From Zhouia amylolytica (GTDB taxonomy: Bacteria > Bacteroidota > Bacteroidia > Flavobacteriales > Flavobacteriaceae): DNA of 64,000 nt. The stretch is taken from assembly GCF_900116365.1 (NCBI RefSeq), contig NZ_FPAG01000004.1, positions 259,935 to 323,934 of the forward strand. Reading direction: 5' to 3'. Below are positions 43,951-52,236 of this stretch, one piece after another. Under the pieces are notes generated by a model. The model did not search any database. It worked only from the letters and a program-made list of their open reading frames with translations, and had not been told where the DNA came from. The position numbers were made by a program, and so were the translations under genes. Positions within the stretch are counted from its first letter, which is position 1; each line of letters opens with the position of its first letter.

Positions 43951-44004
43951 TCTAAATCCTCTTTGGAATGAAGGGGATTTTTTCTATTTATAAACGATGA
44001 AGTT

Positions 44005-44478
44005 ATGAGTAACGTATCTTATTATACAGCAGAAGGATTAAAAAAATTAAAAGAAGAGTTGGATCACTTGAAGAGTGTCGAACGTCCAAAAGCATCTCAG
44101 GCGATTGCAGAAGCCAGGGATAAAGGAGATTTGTCCGAAAATGCAGAATATGATGCCGCGAAGGAAGCACAGGGTCTTTTAGAAATGCGTATCTCAAAAT
44201 TAGAAGAAACGGTTGCCAACGCCAGGCTTATTGATGAAAGTCAGCTTGACACTTCAAAAGTACTGGTGCTCTCGACCGTAAAAATAAAAAATCAGGCAAA
44301 TGGCATGGAAGTTAAGTATACTTTGGTGGCAGAAAGTGAAGCTGATTTAAAGAGTGGTAAAATATCGGTTAATTCACCAATTGGGAAGGGACTGTTAGGT
44401 AAAAAAGTAGGAGATGTAGCTGAAGTTAATGTGCCAAACGGAACTCTCAAATTTGAAATTTTAGAAATCACCAGATAA
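44005..44478 (+). CDS. greA: Transcription elongation factor GreA
   Basis: 157 residues: N-terminal antiparallel coiled coil (YYTAEGLKKLKEELDHLKSV, AIAEARDKGDLSENAEYDAAKEAQG, with the acidic tip that enters the RNA polymerase channel) and the C-terminal FKBP-like domain (SPIGKGLLGKKVGDVAEVNVPNG). It rescues backtracked polymerase by stimulating transcript cleavage. Followed by a terminator and HIT gene. Confidence 0.96.
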   Translation: MSNVSYYTAEGLKKLKEELDHLKSVERPKASQAIAEARDKGDLSENAEYDAAKEAQGLLEMRISKLEETVANARLIDESQLDTSKVLVLSTVKIKNQANGMEVKYTLVAESEADLKSGKISVNSPIGKGLLGKKVGDVAEVNVPNGTLKFEILEITR

Positions 44479-44502
44479 ATAGTAGGATATCTGAATTAAA
44501 GG

Positions 44503-44536
44503 AATCCTTTCTGTTCAGGAAAGGATTTTTTATTTT
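44503..44536 (+). terminator. Terminator after greA
   Basis: AATCCTTTC and GAAAGGATT around a seven-base loop, then a T-rich tail. Confidence 0.82.
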
Positions 44537-44560
44537 TATAGGATCACAAAAGCAGAAAAA

Positions 44561-44956
44561 ATGGCAAGTATATTTACAAAAATAATCAATGGAGAAATTC
44601 CTTGTTATAAGGTAGCTGAAAATGAAAATTTTCTGGCGTTTCTGGATATAAATCCCAATGCCAAGGGCCATACCCTGTGTATTCCAAAAAAGGAAGTGGA
44701 TAAGATCTTTGATATGGATGAAGAGACCTATATGGAGCTTATGGCTTTTTCAAGAAAAGTAGCAAAAGCTATAGAGAAGACTGTTGTATGTAAACGTGTC
44801 GGAATCTCCGTTATAGGTTTAGAGGTGCCGCATGTTCATGTGCACTTAATTCCTCTCAATGAAATGAAGGACGCTACCTTTCAACATAAAGTTAGTTTAG
44901 ATCAGGAAGAATTCGTACAAATTGCTGAAAAGATAAACGCAGCCTTAACAGAATAA
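44561..44956 (+). CDS. HIT-family nucleotide hydrolase
   Basis: 131 residues starting MASIFTKIINGEIPCYKVAE, with the catalytic triad motif HVHVHLIPL. HIT proteins hydrolyse nucleoside phosphoramidates or dinucleotides; bacterial members of this size usually act as purine nucleoside phosphoramidases. Conserved neighbour of greA in flavobacteria. Confidence 0.93.
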   Translation: MASIFTKIINGEIPCYKVAENENFLAFLDINPNAKGHTLCIPKKEVDKIFDMDEETYMELMAFSRKVAKAIEKTVVCKRVGISVIGLEVPHVHVHLIPLNEMKDATFQHKVSLDQEEFVQIAEKINAALTE

Positions 44957-44963
44957 AGTAAAT

Positions 44964-45299
44964 TCAATACCACAAAAGCAGTGCTGCTATAACTGATAGT
45001 AATAGTGTTGCTATTAGTATAATACCTAATTTTGTTAGCTTAAAAGCTGATTTGGGCGATAAGGTTTTATAATAGAAATCGTATACTCGTTCAATATCCT
45101 CGGTCCATTTAACCGGGTATATCTGTTGTTTACATTTTTCGCAGAAAATTGAATGATTTATTTTTTTAGTTAGCTTTTCAAAAAAACCATTTTTAATCTG
45201 TTCCTGATAAAAGGTTAGTACCATTGCTTCCTGAGCATAACACTCAGGACAGTTATTCGCTAAAGTAAAATCTTCAATTTTAAGTTTATTGGGCTTCAT
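44964..45299 (-). CDS. Zinc-ribbon membrane protein of unknown function
   Basis: 111 residues with two CxxC pairs (NCPECYAQ and FCEKCKQQI) that can bind one zinc ion, and a C-terminal membrane helix (LGIILIATLLLSVIAALLLWY). The N-terminal domain faces the cytoplasm if it is tail-anchored. Eleven bases separate it from the histidine kinase gene, so it is probably cotranscribed with it. I do not recognise a named family. Confidence 0.75.
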   Translation of the reverse strand: MKPNKLKIEDFTLANNCPECYAQEAMVLTFYQEQIKNGFFEKLTKKINHSIFCEKCKQQIYPVKWTEDIERVYDFYYKTLSPKSAFKLTKLGIILIATLLLSVIAALLLWY

Positions 45300-45310
45300 G
45301 AGTTAATTTA

Positions 45311-46465
45311 TTAATCTTCTTTCTTTAAAATAATTTGAATAGTTGTTCCTTTATCGATTTCAGAGTTAAGAACTTTTACTTTCCCTTTGTGATAATCTTC
45401 AATGATTCTTTTAACCAGGGAAAGGCCTAATCCCCAGCCTCTTTTTTTGGTAGTAAATCCAGGTTCGAAAATCTTATTATATAGTTGTTTTGGTATGCCT
45501 TTCCCTGAATCGGATATAAGAATACTGACATAGTTTTTATCGTCAGTTACCTCTATGATTAGCAATCCTCGTCCTTTCATTGCATCTATCGCATTTTTAA
45601 CCAGGTTTTCAATTGTCCAGCTAAAGAGTTGTAAGTTGATTAAGGCATAAATTTTTTGGTCAGGCGCTTTAAATTTAAATTCGATTAGGTCAGAACTTCT
45701 CGCTTTAAGATATTCGTAGCTTTTTCTTGTTGCATCAACAATATCATGTCTTTCTAAGTCCGGGATAGATCCTATTTTAGAAAACCTCTCAGTAATGGTA
45801 TGTAATCTGCTTATGTCTTTTTCAATTTCACTAATAATGGTATTGTCTACATTTTCGGATTTTAAGAACTCTGTCCATCCAAGCAAGGAAGATAAAGGAG
45901 TTCCGATCTGGTGAGCTGTTTCTTTAGCCATGCCGGCCCATAGTTTGTTTTGTTCCGACATTTTATTGGTTTTGTAATAAAAATAAACAACGGTACCGAA
46001 TAGTAAAAAGATGAGTAAAAGAGCAATTGGATAATATTTTAATTTTCTTAATAGGTCAGAGTTCCCATAATAGAGGGTTCCCATAAACTTATCTTTATAG
46101 GAAATTCTAATCGAAATGTTTTCTTGTTCAAATTCTCGGATTTTTCGTTTCAGGTATAAGGTGTCTTTTGATTTTTCAGAGTCGAGATTTCTCGGTTCCA
46201 TTTTACCATCTGCCCTTAGGTAAATCATGGGAGTGGAATTGTTATTTTTAAGCACCTCCAGTGTAAGATTCCCAAGGTCTTTATTGAGATCGACCGTTTG
46301 AATAAATTCAGCGTATGCTGCAGCCCACACTCTCATTTTGGCCTCTTCTTCTTCCTTAAATCGCTGAAAGAATATGTATGTATTCCATAGAATCAACGAT
46401 GTAATGATAAACGAAGCTGCAATCAATATCCATCGCGTTGTGCTTTTCTGATCGCTATAATCCAT
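45311..46465 (-). CDS. Membrane sensor histidine kinase
   Basis: 384 residues. Two membrane helices (about 11-32 and 145-165) frame a small periplasmic domain; HisKA carries His185 in MAKETAHQIGTPLSSLLGW; ATPase boxes follow (NLVKNAIDAM, SDSGKGIPKQ, GWGLGLSL). The H-x-x-G-T-P form of the H-box is common in Bacteroidetes. No response regulator adjoins it, so it is an orphan kinase in this window. Confidence 0.93.
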   Translation of the reverse strand: MDYSDQKSTTRWILIAASFIITSLILWNTYIFFQRFKEEEEAKMRVWAAAYAEFIQTVDLNKDLGNLTLEVLKNNNSTPMIYLRADGKMEPRNLDSEKSKDTLYLKRKIREFEQENISIRISYKDKFMGTLYYGNSDLLRKLKYYPIALLLIFLLFGTVVYFYYKTNKMSEQNKLWAGMAKETAHQIGTPLSSLLGWTEFLKSENVDNTIISEIEKDISRLHTITERFSKIGSIPDLERHDIVDATRKSYEYLKARSSDLIEFKFKAPDQKIYALINLQLFSWTIENLVKNAIDAMKGRGLLIIEVTDDKNYVSILISDSGKGIPKQLYNKIFEPGFTTKKRGWGLGLSLVKRIIEDYHKGKVKVLNSEIDKGTTIQIILKKED

Positions 46466-46561
46466 ATACGTAAAAAAATCTTTACAACATAAATATAAAG
46501 GAAAACCATTAAATTTATTGTTTTGACATATTAAACATTTTTCAGGCTCTTGCAGATTGGT

Positions 46562-46569
46562 TATTTTTG
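46562..46569 (+). promoter_or_regulatory. -7 element before the flavin reductase gene
   Basis: TATTTTTG, an exact TAnnTTTG match 16 bases before ATG 46585. It overlaps the alternative TTG 46567, which argues against that start. Confidence 0.4.
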
Positions 46570-46584
46570 CTCAAAACTATACAC

Positions 46585-47460
46585 ATGCTATCAATTAATC
46601 CTAAAGAAATCCCTACGGCTCAATTACATGGTTACATGTTGGGGGCTGTTGCGCCCAGGCCAATAGCCTTCGCCAGCACAATTGATGAGGAGGGAAGGCC
46701 AAATTTGTCTCCATTTAGTTTCTTTAACGTATTTAGTTCTAACCCTCCGGTTATGATTGTTTCTCCCAATAGACGTGTACGAAACAATACGACAAAACAT
46801 ACTTATGAAAATGCAAAGGCGACCAAAGAGATGGTAATCAATGTGGTTAATTACGACATTGTTCAACAAATGTCTCTGGCAAGTACGGAATATCCCGAAG
46901 GTGTAAATGAGTTTGAGAAAGCCGGGTTAACAATGCTTAAATCTGAAGAGGTAATACCATTCAGGGTTGCGGAATCTCCAGTACAGTTTGAGTGTAAAGT
47001 TCGTGAAATCATCGAATTGGGGAATGAGGGCGGCTCTGGAAATCTTATTTTGTGTGAGGTTGTTAAGGTTCATGTGAATGAAGATATCTTGACCTCAGAT
47101 GGCAAGATTGACCAGTATAAAATTGATCTTGTTAGCCGATTGGGAGGAAATTGGTATGGCAGAAGTCGGGAAGGGCTTTTTGAAGTACCAAAACCATTAT
47201 CTACTATGGGAATTGGGGTAGATCAGTTGCCTGATCATATTCGCCTGAGCAAGGTCTTGACTGGAAATGACCTGGGGAAATTAGGAAATATAGAAGCATT
47301 GCCAACAGCAAATGAAATTGAAGATTTTATTAATTCAGAGATTAAATTAAATGGTACTTTAGAGGAAATAACCGAGGATGAGCTTCATAGGTTGTCTCAG
47401 AAATTTTTAAATAATAATGATGTGCTTTCTGCCTGGAAAGTTTTACTTGCAAAAAAATAG
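46585..47460 (+). CDS. Flavin reductase-like FMN-binding protein
   Basis: 291 residues of the FMN-binding split-barrel family (MLSINPKEIPTAQLHGYMLG, VAPRPIAFASTIDEEGRPNLSPFSFFN, NNTTKHTYENAKATKEMVIN). It would reduce flavin or an oxidised substrate with NAD(P)H. ATG 46585 is chosen over TTG 46567. Six bases before the DUF3127 gene. Confidence 0.9.
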   Translation: MLSINPKEIPTAQLHGYMLGAVAPRPIAFASTIDEEGRPNLSPFSFFNVFSSNPPVMIVSPNRRVRNNTTKHTYENAKATKEMVINVVNYDIVQQMSLASTEYPEGVNEFEKAGLTMLKSEEVIPFRVAESPVQFECKVREIIELGNEGGSGNLILCEVVKVHVNEDILTSDGKIDQYKIDLVSRLGGNWYGRSREGLFEVPKPLSTMGIGVDQLPDHIRLSKVLTGNDLGKLGNIEALPTANEIEDFINSEIKLNGTLEEITEDELHRLSQKFLNNNDVLSAWKVLLAKK

Positions 47461-47465
47461 AAATA

Positions 47466-47843
47466 ATGGAAATACAAGGAAGAATTAAAATGATTGAAGA
47501 AACTAAGACCTATGGAAGTAATGGTTTTAGAAAAAGAGAGTTGGTGGTAACAACGGAAGAGCAATATCCACAACATATTTTAGTGGAGTTTGTTCAGGAT
47601 AAAACCGATTTGTTAAACAACTTTAATGAAGGACAATTGGTGAAAGTGAGTATTAACCTAAGGGGTAGAGAATGGGTAAACCCACAAGGTGAAACTAAAT
47701 ATTTTAATTCTATTCAGGGTTGGAGAATAGAAAACTTACAACAAGAACAGCAGGCGCCCGATCTTCCACCTGTTCCTCCAGCAGATGCTTTTGAGCCGAC
47801 AAACGATTTTAAAGAAGAGAATTTTGATGACCTGCCATTTTAG
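47466..47843 (+). CDS. DUF3127 OB-fold-like protein with SSB-type acidic tip
   Basis: 125 residues. Residues 1-88 are the DUF3127 beta-barrel (MEIQGRIKMIEETKTYGSNG, VKVSINLRGREWVNPQGETK, FNSIQGWRIE), then a Pro-rich linker, and the tail FKEENFDDLPF. The last residues (DDLPF) match the tip of this organism's own SSB (DDDLPF), through which SSB contacts partners. DUF3127 is thought to be nucleic-acid-binding by similarity to SSB. Confidence 0.88.
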   Translation: MEIQGRIKMIEETKTYGSNGFRKRELVVTTEEQYPQHILVEFVQDKTDLLNNFNEGQLVKVSINLRGREWVNPQGETKYFNSIQGWRIENLQQEQQAPDLPPVPPADAFEPTNDFKEENFDDLPF

Positions 47844-47863
47844 TAGGTCGCATAATAAAATTT

Positions 47864-47890
47864 AAAGAGGGGCGGTTGTCCCTCTTTTTT
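47864..47890 (+). terminator. Terminator after DUF3127
   Basis: AAAGAGGG, eight-base loop, CCCTCTTT, then TTT. Confidence 0.85.
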
Positions 47891-47934
47891 GTTTATATGG
47901 TTTTCAGTAATTTGATCAAAATATTTTTCACCAT

Positions 47935-49305
47935 ATGAACTTCACCGCTTTTATCGAAAACATATTTAGAAAATATGTGCCCTCTCCATTTACGATTGCT
48001 GTATTGCTGACCTTGTTAACTATATTGTTAGCTTTTATCTCTATACCGGGGCATGATGCTGATGGATTTATACAGGTTTTGAGATTCTGGGAAGCAGGTG
48101 TTTGGAATAATAGTTTGCTGGTTTTTGGGTATCAAATGATGCTTATTCTGGTTCTCGGGCATATTTTGGTTTTAAGTAAACCCATGAGTAGGCTTATTTC
48201 TCTGTTGGTGGAGCGTGTTAAGGATACTGGCAGTGCTGTTGTTTTGGTGAGTATTAGTACCATGCTGGTGTCATTTTTTAATTGGGGACTTGGTCTTATT
48301 TTTGGAGCTATCATAGCCAGAAAGGTCGGGGAATATGCTCAGAAAGAAAACATTCCAATTAATTACCCTTTGGTTGGGGCTGCGGGATATGTAGGTCTGA
48401 TGATATGGCATGGAGGTTTAAGTGGATCTGCACCCTTAAAAGTCGCCGAAGAAGGGCATCTAAAAGATATAATGAGCGGTGCTGAACCTGAATTACTAAG
48501 TCAGTTACCTACTCAGATAGGCACCTACGAAACGATTTTCAGTTGGTGGAACTTAATGCTCTTTGGAGTGTTACTTATGGTAATCCCCATTGTATTAAAA
48601 TACCTGGCTATAAAAACAAAACCTAAAAAGACTTATTTAAAAACATATAAATTAAGAACAAATGAAAAGTTAAAGGGAAATGGAGCAGAGCAACTTGAAT
48701 TCTCCCCTTGGGTTGCATTATTGTTTGGGGTTATCATTTTGCTGGCATTTATTGCACGGTATTGGCAATCATTATCTCAATTAAACATTACCCCTAACAT
48801 GCTTAATTTTTTTATGTTGGGATTAGGGATTTTGCTTCATGGTAATTTTCATAGTTTTCTAAAAGCTTTGAATGAAGCCATTAAAGATACCTCGGGAATA
48901 TTAATTCAGTTTCCCTTATATTTTGGAATCATGGGACTAATGAGTGAAAGTGGGATGATAACTCAAATTTCAGATTTCTTTGTATCTGTAGCGAATGACT
49001 TAACTTTACCTGTTTTAACATTCGTTAGTGGCGGACTGGTTAATATTTTTGTGCCAAGTGGAGGCGGTCAATGGGCCGTTCAGGGGCCTGTTGTTTTAGA
49101 ATCAGCATTAAAATTGGGGGTGCCACTTCCGAAAGCTATAATGGCCCTTGCCTATGGGGATCAAATAACAAATATGTTACAGCCTTTTTGGGCTTTGCCT
49201 TTATTGGCTATTACAAAATTAAAGGCTAAGGAAATTTTGCCTTATACTCTTATTTTGATGTTGGTAGGATCTGTAGTTTATTTGACAGGACTTTTATTGC
49301 TATAA
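47935..49305 (+). CDS. atoE: AtoE-family short-chain fatty acid transporter
   Basis: 456 residues with about eleven to twelve membrane helices. Starts MNFTAFIENIFRKYVPSPFTIAVLL and carries FNWGLGLIFGAIIARKVG, WHGGLSGSAPLKVAEEGH, FVSGGLVNIFVPSGGGQWAVQGP and YGDQITNMLQPFWALP, all characteristic of the TIGR00366/AtoE family, which imports short-chain fatty acids. Not next to fatty acid metabolism genes here. Confidence 0.92.
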   Translation: MNFTAFIENIFRKYVPSPFTIAVLLTLLTILLAFISIPGHDADGFIQVLRFWEAGVWNNSLLVFGYQMMLILVLGHILVLSKPMSRLISLLVERVKDTGSAVVLVSISTMLVSFFNWGLGLIFGAIIARKVGEYAQKENIPINYPLVGAAGYVGLMIWHGGLSGSAPLKVAEEGHLKDIMSGAEPELLSQLPTQIGTYETIFSWWNLMLFGVLLMVIPIVLKYLAIKTKPKKTYLKTYKLRTNEKLKGNGAEQLEFSPWVALLFGVIILLAFIARYWQSLSQLNITPNMLNFFMLGLGILLHGNFHSFLKALNEAIKDTSGILIQFPLYFGIMGLMSESGMITQISDFFVSVANDLTLPVLTFVSGGLVNIFVPSGGGQWAVQGPVVLESALKLGVPLPKAIMALAYGDQITNMLQPFWALPLLAITKLKAKEILPYTLILMLVGSVVYLTGLLLL

Positions 49306-49332
49306 AAAATCCCGTTAAAGAATAACGGGATT
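49305..49332 (-). terminator. Minus-strand terminator with no annotated minus-strand gene
   Basis: On the minus strand AATCCCGTT, short loop, AACGGGATT followed by TTTTTATAG. On the plus strand the tail is AAATG, so the T-run is only on the minus side. Confidence 0.7.
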
Positions 49333-49412
49333 AAATGTTGTGGTTTTAGGTTTACCTTTACATCAAACTCAAAAAGCAATGATGAAAATAATATTAACAG
49401 AATGTAAAGGTA
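49306..49412 (-). ncRNA. Candidate small RNA on the minus strand
   Basis: On the minus strand: a promoter-like pair (ATTG at 49448-49445, 20 bases, CACTTTTG at 49424-49417), then an 11-base inverted repeat (TACCTTTACAT at 49412-49402 and ATGTAAAGGTA at 49363-49353, 38-base loop), and finally a terminator (see separate entry). No minus-strand gene precedes it, so the terminator has no other obvious user. Predicted length about 105 bases. No homology search was possible. Confidence 0.35.
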
Positions 49413-49505
49413 TGAACAAAAGTGAGTAATTTTTTCTATAAAAGCAATACAAAAATCATTTTTTTCCTGTTTTTCAATCAACTACTAAATTTATTTATTT
49501 GAAGG

Positions 49506-50153
49506 ATGTTTTTTTTAAGTGATAAAATAGAATTTCCGGCCCTGGAGTTAGCTTCTTCAGATGGGCTTTTGGCAGTTGGAGGAGATCTTTCTTCTGAAAG
49601 GTTGATTTATGCTTATCAGCATGGTATTTTTCCGTGGTTTGATGAAGGCTCAATGATATTATGGTGGAGTCCGGATCCGAGAATGGTGTTATATCCTGAT
49701 CGATTGAGACTGTCTAAAAGTATGAAGCAAATCTTGAGAAGCGGAAAGTTTAGAGTTACTTACAACCAGAATTTTGAAGAAGTGGTGCGTAATTGTTCAA
49801 CAATTAAGCGTAAAGGAGAGGACGGTACCTGGATTACTAATGAGATGATTACTGCCTATAAGAGGTTGCATGATTTGGGTTATGCCAAATCTGTGGAGGT
49901 TTGGAATGGTGATCACCTTGTTGGAGGTTTGTATGGTGTGGATTTAGGACATGTGTTTTGTGGAGAGAGTATGTTCTCTAAGGAAAGCAATGCATCTAAA
50001 GTTGCGTTTATTTCTTTAGTTAAAGATCTTATACATAAAAATTATCAATTGATAGATTGTCAGGTATATACCGATCATCTTGCCAGCCTGGGTGCCGAAG
50101 AGATACCCAGAGATGAATTTTTAAAAGTTTTAAATAAAACGGTTAAGGGATAA
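49506..50153 (+). CDS. aat: Leucyl/phenylalanyl-tRNA-protein transferase
   Basis: 215 residues. Adds Leu or Phe to N-terminal Lys/Arg so the protein enters the ClpS/ClpAP N-end pathway. Motifs: LLAVGGDLSSERLIYAYQHGIFPWF, ILWWSPDPRMVL, VEVWNGDHLVGGLYGVDLG and FCGESMFSKESNASKVAFISL. Overlaps the convergent tag gene by 11 bases. Confidence 0.95.
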   Translation: MFFLSDKIEFPALELASSDGLLAVGGDLSSERLIYAYQHGIFPWFDEGSMILWWSPDPRMVLYPDRLRLSKSMKQILRSGKFRVTYNQNFEEVVRNCSTIKRKGEDGTWITNEMITAYKRLHDLGYAKSVEVWNGDHLVGGLYGVDLGHVFCGESMFSKESNASKVAFISLVKDLIHKNYQLIDCQVYTDHLASLGAEEIPRDEFLKVLNKTVKG

Positions 50154-50715
50154 CTTCCTTATATCTGAAGCAACTCATCTCGTGATCATTTACCATCCCG
50201 GTCGCCTGCATGTGGGCATAAATTACTGTAGAACCTACAAATTTAAAACCACGTTTTTTCAGGTCTTTACTGATTTGATCTGATAGTTCTGTATTGGCTG
50301 GGGCTTTTTTGTAATTTGTTAATTGGTTTTGAATCGGTTGTCCATTAACATATCCCCATATATAATTACTAAAGCTTCCAAACTCATTTTGAATTTGTAT
50401 AAATGCCTGAGCATTGGTTACCGTTGCTCTTACTTTTAGTTTGTTTCGTATAATTCCTTCGTTTTCCAGTAGTTCTTGTATTTTCGTTTCGGAGTAGCTG
50501 GCTATTTTTTTATAATCAAATTCGTCGAATGCTTTTCTGAAATTTTCTCGTTTTCTTAAAATTGTAATCCAGCTAAGTCCTGCCTGAAAAGTTTCAAGAG
50601 TAAGGAATTCAAAAAGTGTTTCGTCGTCATAAACAGGAACTCCCCATTCTTCATCGTGATATGCTTCATATAATTGATCTCCTTCGCACCATCCACAACG
50701 TTTTTTTTCTTTCAT
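50143..50715 (-). CDS. tag: DNA-3-methyladenine glycosylase I
   Basis: 190 residues from ATG 50715 (the upstream frame to 50781 reads poorly). Zinc ligands are present as in Tag: CGWC at the N-terminus, YHDEEWG, and NDHEMSC at the C-terminus; the substrate pocket has WGVPVYDDETLFEFL and FQAGLSWITILRKRE. Removes 3-methyladenine from alkylated DNA. The adjoining gene is unrelated, arranged tail to tail. Confidence 0.95.
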   Translation of the reverse strand: MKEKKRCGWCEGDQLYEAYHDEEWGVPVYDDETLFEFLTLETFQAGLSWITILRKRENFRKAFDEFDYKKIASYSETKIQELLENEGIIRNKLKVRATVTNAQAFIQIQNEFGSFSNYIWGYVNGQPIQNQLTNYKKAPANTELSDQISKDLKKRGFKFVGSTVIYAHMQATGMVNDHEMSCFRYKEVIP

Positions 50716-50874
50716 GTTTTCTTTTTTAAGAACCCTTAAAAGTACTATTTTTTTATGACCAAGGCAGATGTAAGTTTTCAAATAATGAAACGTCCAAGAT
50801 ACTTCATGGCTTAAAAATAAAAGCTGATAATTGTTAGCTTTTTTTAGTCAGGGATGTGTTTATTTTGCAGATGT

Positions 50875-51504
50875 ATGGAAGTATTGGTAAATAAAACAAT
50901 TGAGCGTAGCTTGGAGCAAGCTATCTCATACGGGAAATATAGGGAGTTGGTTGAGTTCCTTGCTTTGGAAGGAAAGTCAAGTGCTCCGGAACAAAGTGAA
51001 TCGATGACTGAATTTACGGTGTTGAATGACCGGCGAATGAAAAGATGGGATAAAACCATAAGCCTTACTGAAGAGGTATTGGCAACGGTTAAGGGGTTGA
51101 ACAGGTCGGTTCGGTGGTTAGTTCTTACTGAGAGTTGGTGTGGTGATGCAGCACATGCCTTACCGGTAATGAACAAGATTGCAGAACAATCTGATAAAAT
51201 ACAATTGGAAATTGTTTTCAGGGATCAGCATGAGGATCTTATGAATATGTTTTTAACCAATGGAGGTAAATCGATTCCGAAACTTATTGCGATTGACATA
51301 GATAGTCAAGAAATTATTGGTACCTGGGGGCCTCGACCTGCGACAGCCACCCAAATGGTCGAGGATTACAAAGAAAAATACGGTAAGCTAACTCCTGAAT
51401 TAAAGCAGGACCTTCAGGTATGGTATAATAAAGATAAGGGACAATCAATAGCAAATGAGTTATTGGAGTTACTCCCCCTGGAATTGGTAGGTGATGGTTC
51501 CTAA
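50875..51504 (+). CDS. Thioredoxin-like protein with WCGDAAH active-site variant
   Basis: 209 residues from ATG 50875; ATG 50854 would add MCLFCRC upstream, but TTATTTTGC just before 50875 looks like a -7 box, favouring the later start. The thioredoxin fold is at about 75-170 with ESWCGDAAHALPVM in the active-site position, so only one cysteine instead of CxxC, followed by a cis-proline loop SIPKLIA. Cytoplasmic. Single-cysteine members of this group (Thioredoxin_9 type) have no known redox role to me. It overlaps the convergent gene by 36 bases. Confidence 0.82.
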   Translation: MEVLVNKTIERSLEQAISYGKYRELVEFLALEGKSSAPEQSESMTEFTVLNDRRMKRWDKTISLTEEVLATVKGLNRSVRWLVLTESWCGDAAHALPVMNKIAEQSDKIQLEIVFRDQHEDLMNMFLTNGGKSIPKLIAIDIDSQEIIGTWGPRPATATQMVEDYKEKYGKLTPELKQDLQVWYNKDKGQSIANELLELLPLELVGDGS

Positions 51505-52188
51505 CTGATCTGGTTTTTGCAAGTCTTTATTAAATTTTGCCTGAAGTGCATAGTTAATGGCATTGTCAATAAGGCAGCCATTTGAGGTGGTTGAGCTGGA
51601 TTTGTTATATGTAGCTTCAACCACATTGCCATAAGAATCCACTTTGATATTTATAACTACCTTACCAAAGGAGTCACATGTATAAACGGGATTAGGGATG
51701 ATTCTTTTTGATCGACCGATCAAAGAGTATGAAATGGTAGTTTTACGCTTAATATTAACATCCTTGTCTTCGGAAGATTTTTTGTTGAGTTCAGCCATTT
51801 TTTGGCGTTGCTCTTTTAGTTTTTCTTTATACTTGGCAGTAGCACTGTTTAAAGATAAATCATTGAGTTCATCAGGGCTGTCTTCTCCTTTTGCTTCTTG
51901 TTGTTCTTGTTGAAGTTCTTCTAGCGTTTTGAACTCTTCAAGTTCATCGTTGAAACGACTTTTTACTTCTTTTTCAGCTTCATTATAGGCTTCGTGGGTT
52001 TCCAGTTCAGCAAGATCAGGTTTAAGTTCTTCTTTGAATTCCTCAGGAATCTCTTCCTCGTACACCATTTCATAGCGTATCTCGTCCTCCTGTTTCCCTT
52101 GTAATCGAATATTGAAAAGGGTCAATACGAATAGGGCCAAAATGAAGAACGAAATCATTAATGATAATTGTTTGTTGTTGGGGCTCAT
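51469..52188 (-). CDS. TonB-like C-terminal domain protein with acidic/charged linker
   Basis: 239 residues: one N-terminal membrane helix (LSLMISFFILALFVLTLFNI), a long Glu/Lys-rich helical linker, and a C-terminal domain (VYTCDSFGKVVINIKVDSYG, CLIDNAINYALQAKF) resembling the TonB/TolA C-terminal fold. The linker lacks the proline repeats usual in TonB. It may span the periplasm and energise an envelope process. No ExbB/ExbD genes are here. Confidence 0.72.
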   Translation of the reverse strand: MSPNNKQLSLMISFFILALFVLTLFNIRLQGKQEDEIRYEMVYEEEIPEEFKEELKPDLAELETHEAYNEAEKEVKSRFNDELEEFKTLEELQQEQQEAKGEDSPDELNDLSLNSATAKYKEKLKEQRQKMAELNKKSSEDKDVNIKRKTTISYSLIGRSKRIIPNPVYTCDSFGKVVINIKVDSYGNVVEATYNKSSSTTSNGCLIDNAINYALQAKFNKDLQKPDQLGTITYQFQGE

Positions 52189-52236
52189 GATTACAATTTC
52201 TTCTCCCTAAATATAAAAGAAAAATAGAAATATCCT

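Noticed and set aside
49278-49481. 67-residue minus-strand frame across the end of atoE
   Set aside because: It runs through the terminator hairpin and into atoE; composition is that of an AT-rich shadow. The region is better explained as a small RNA or untranslated.
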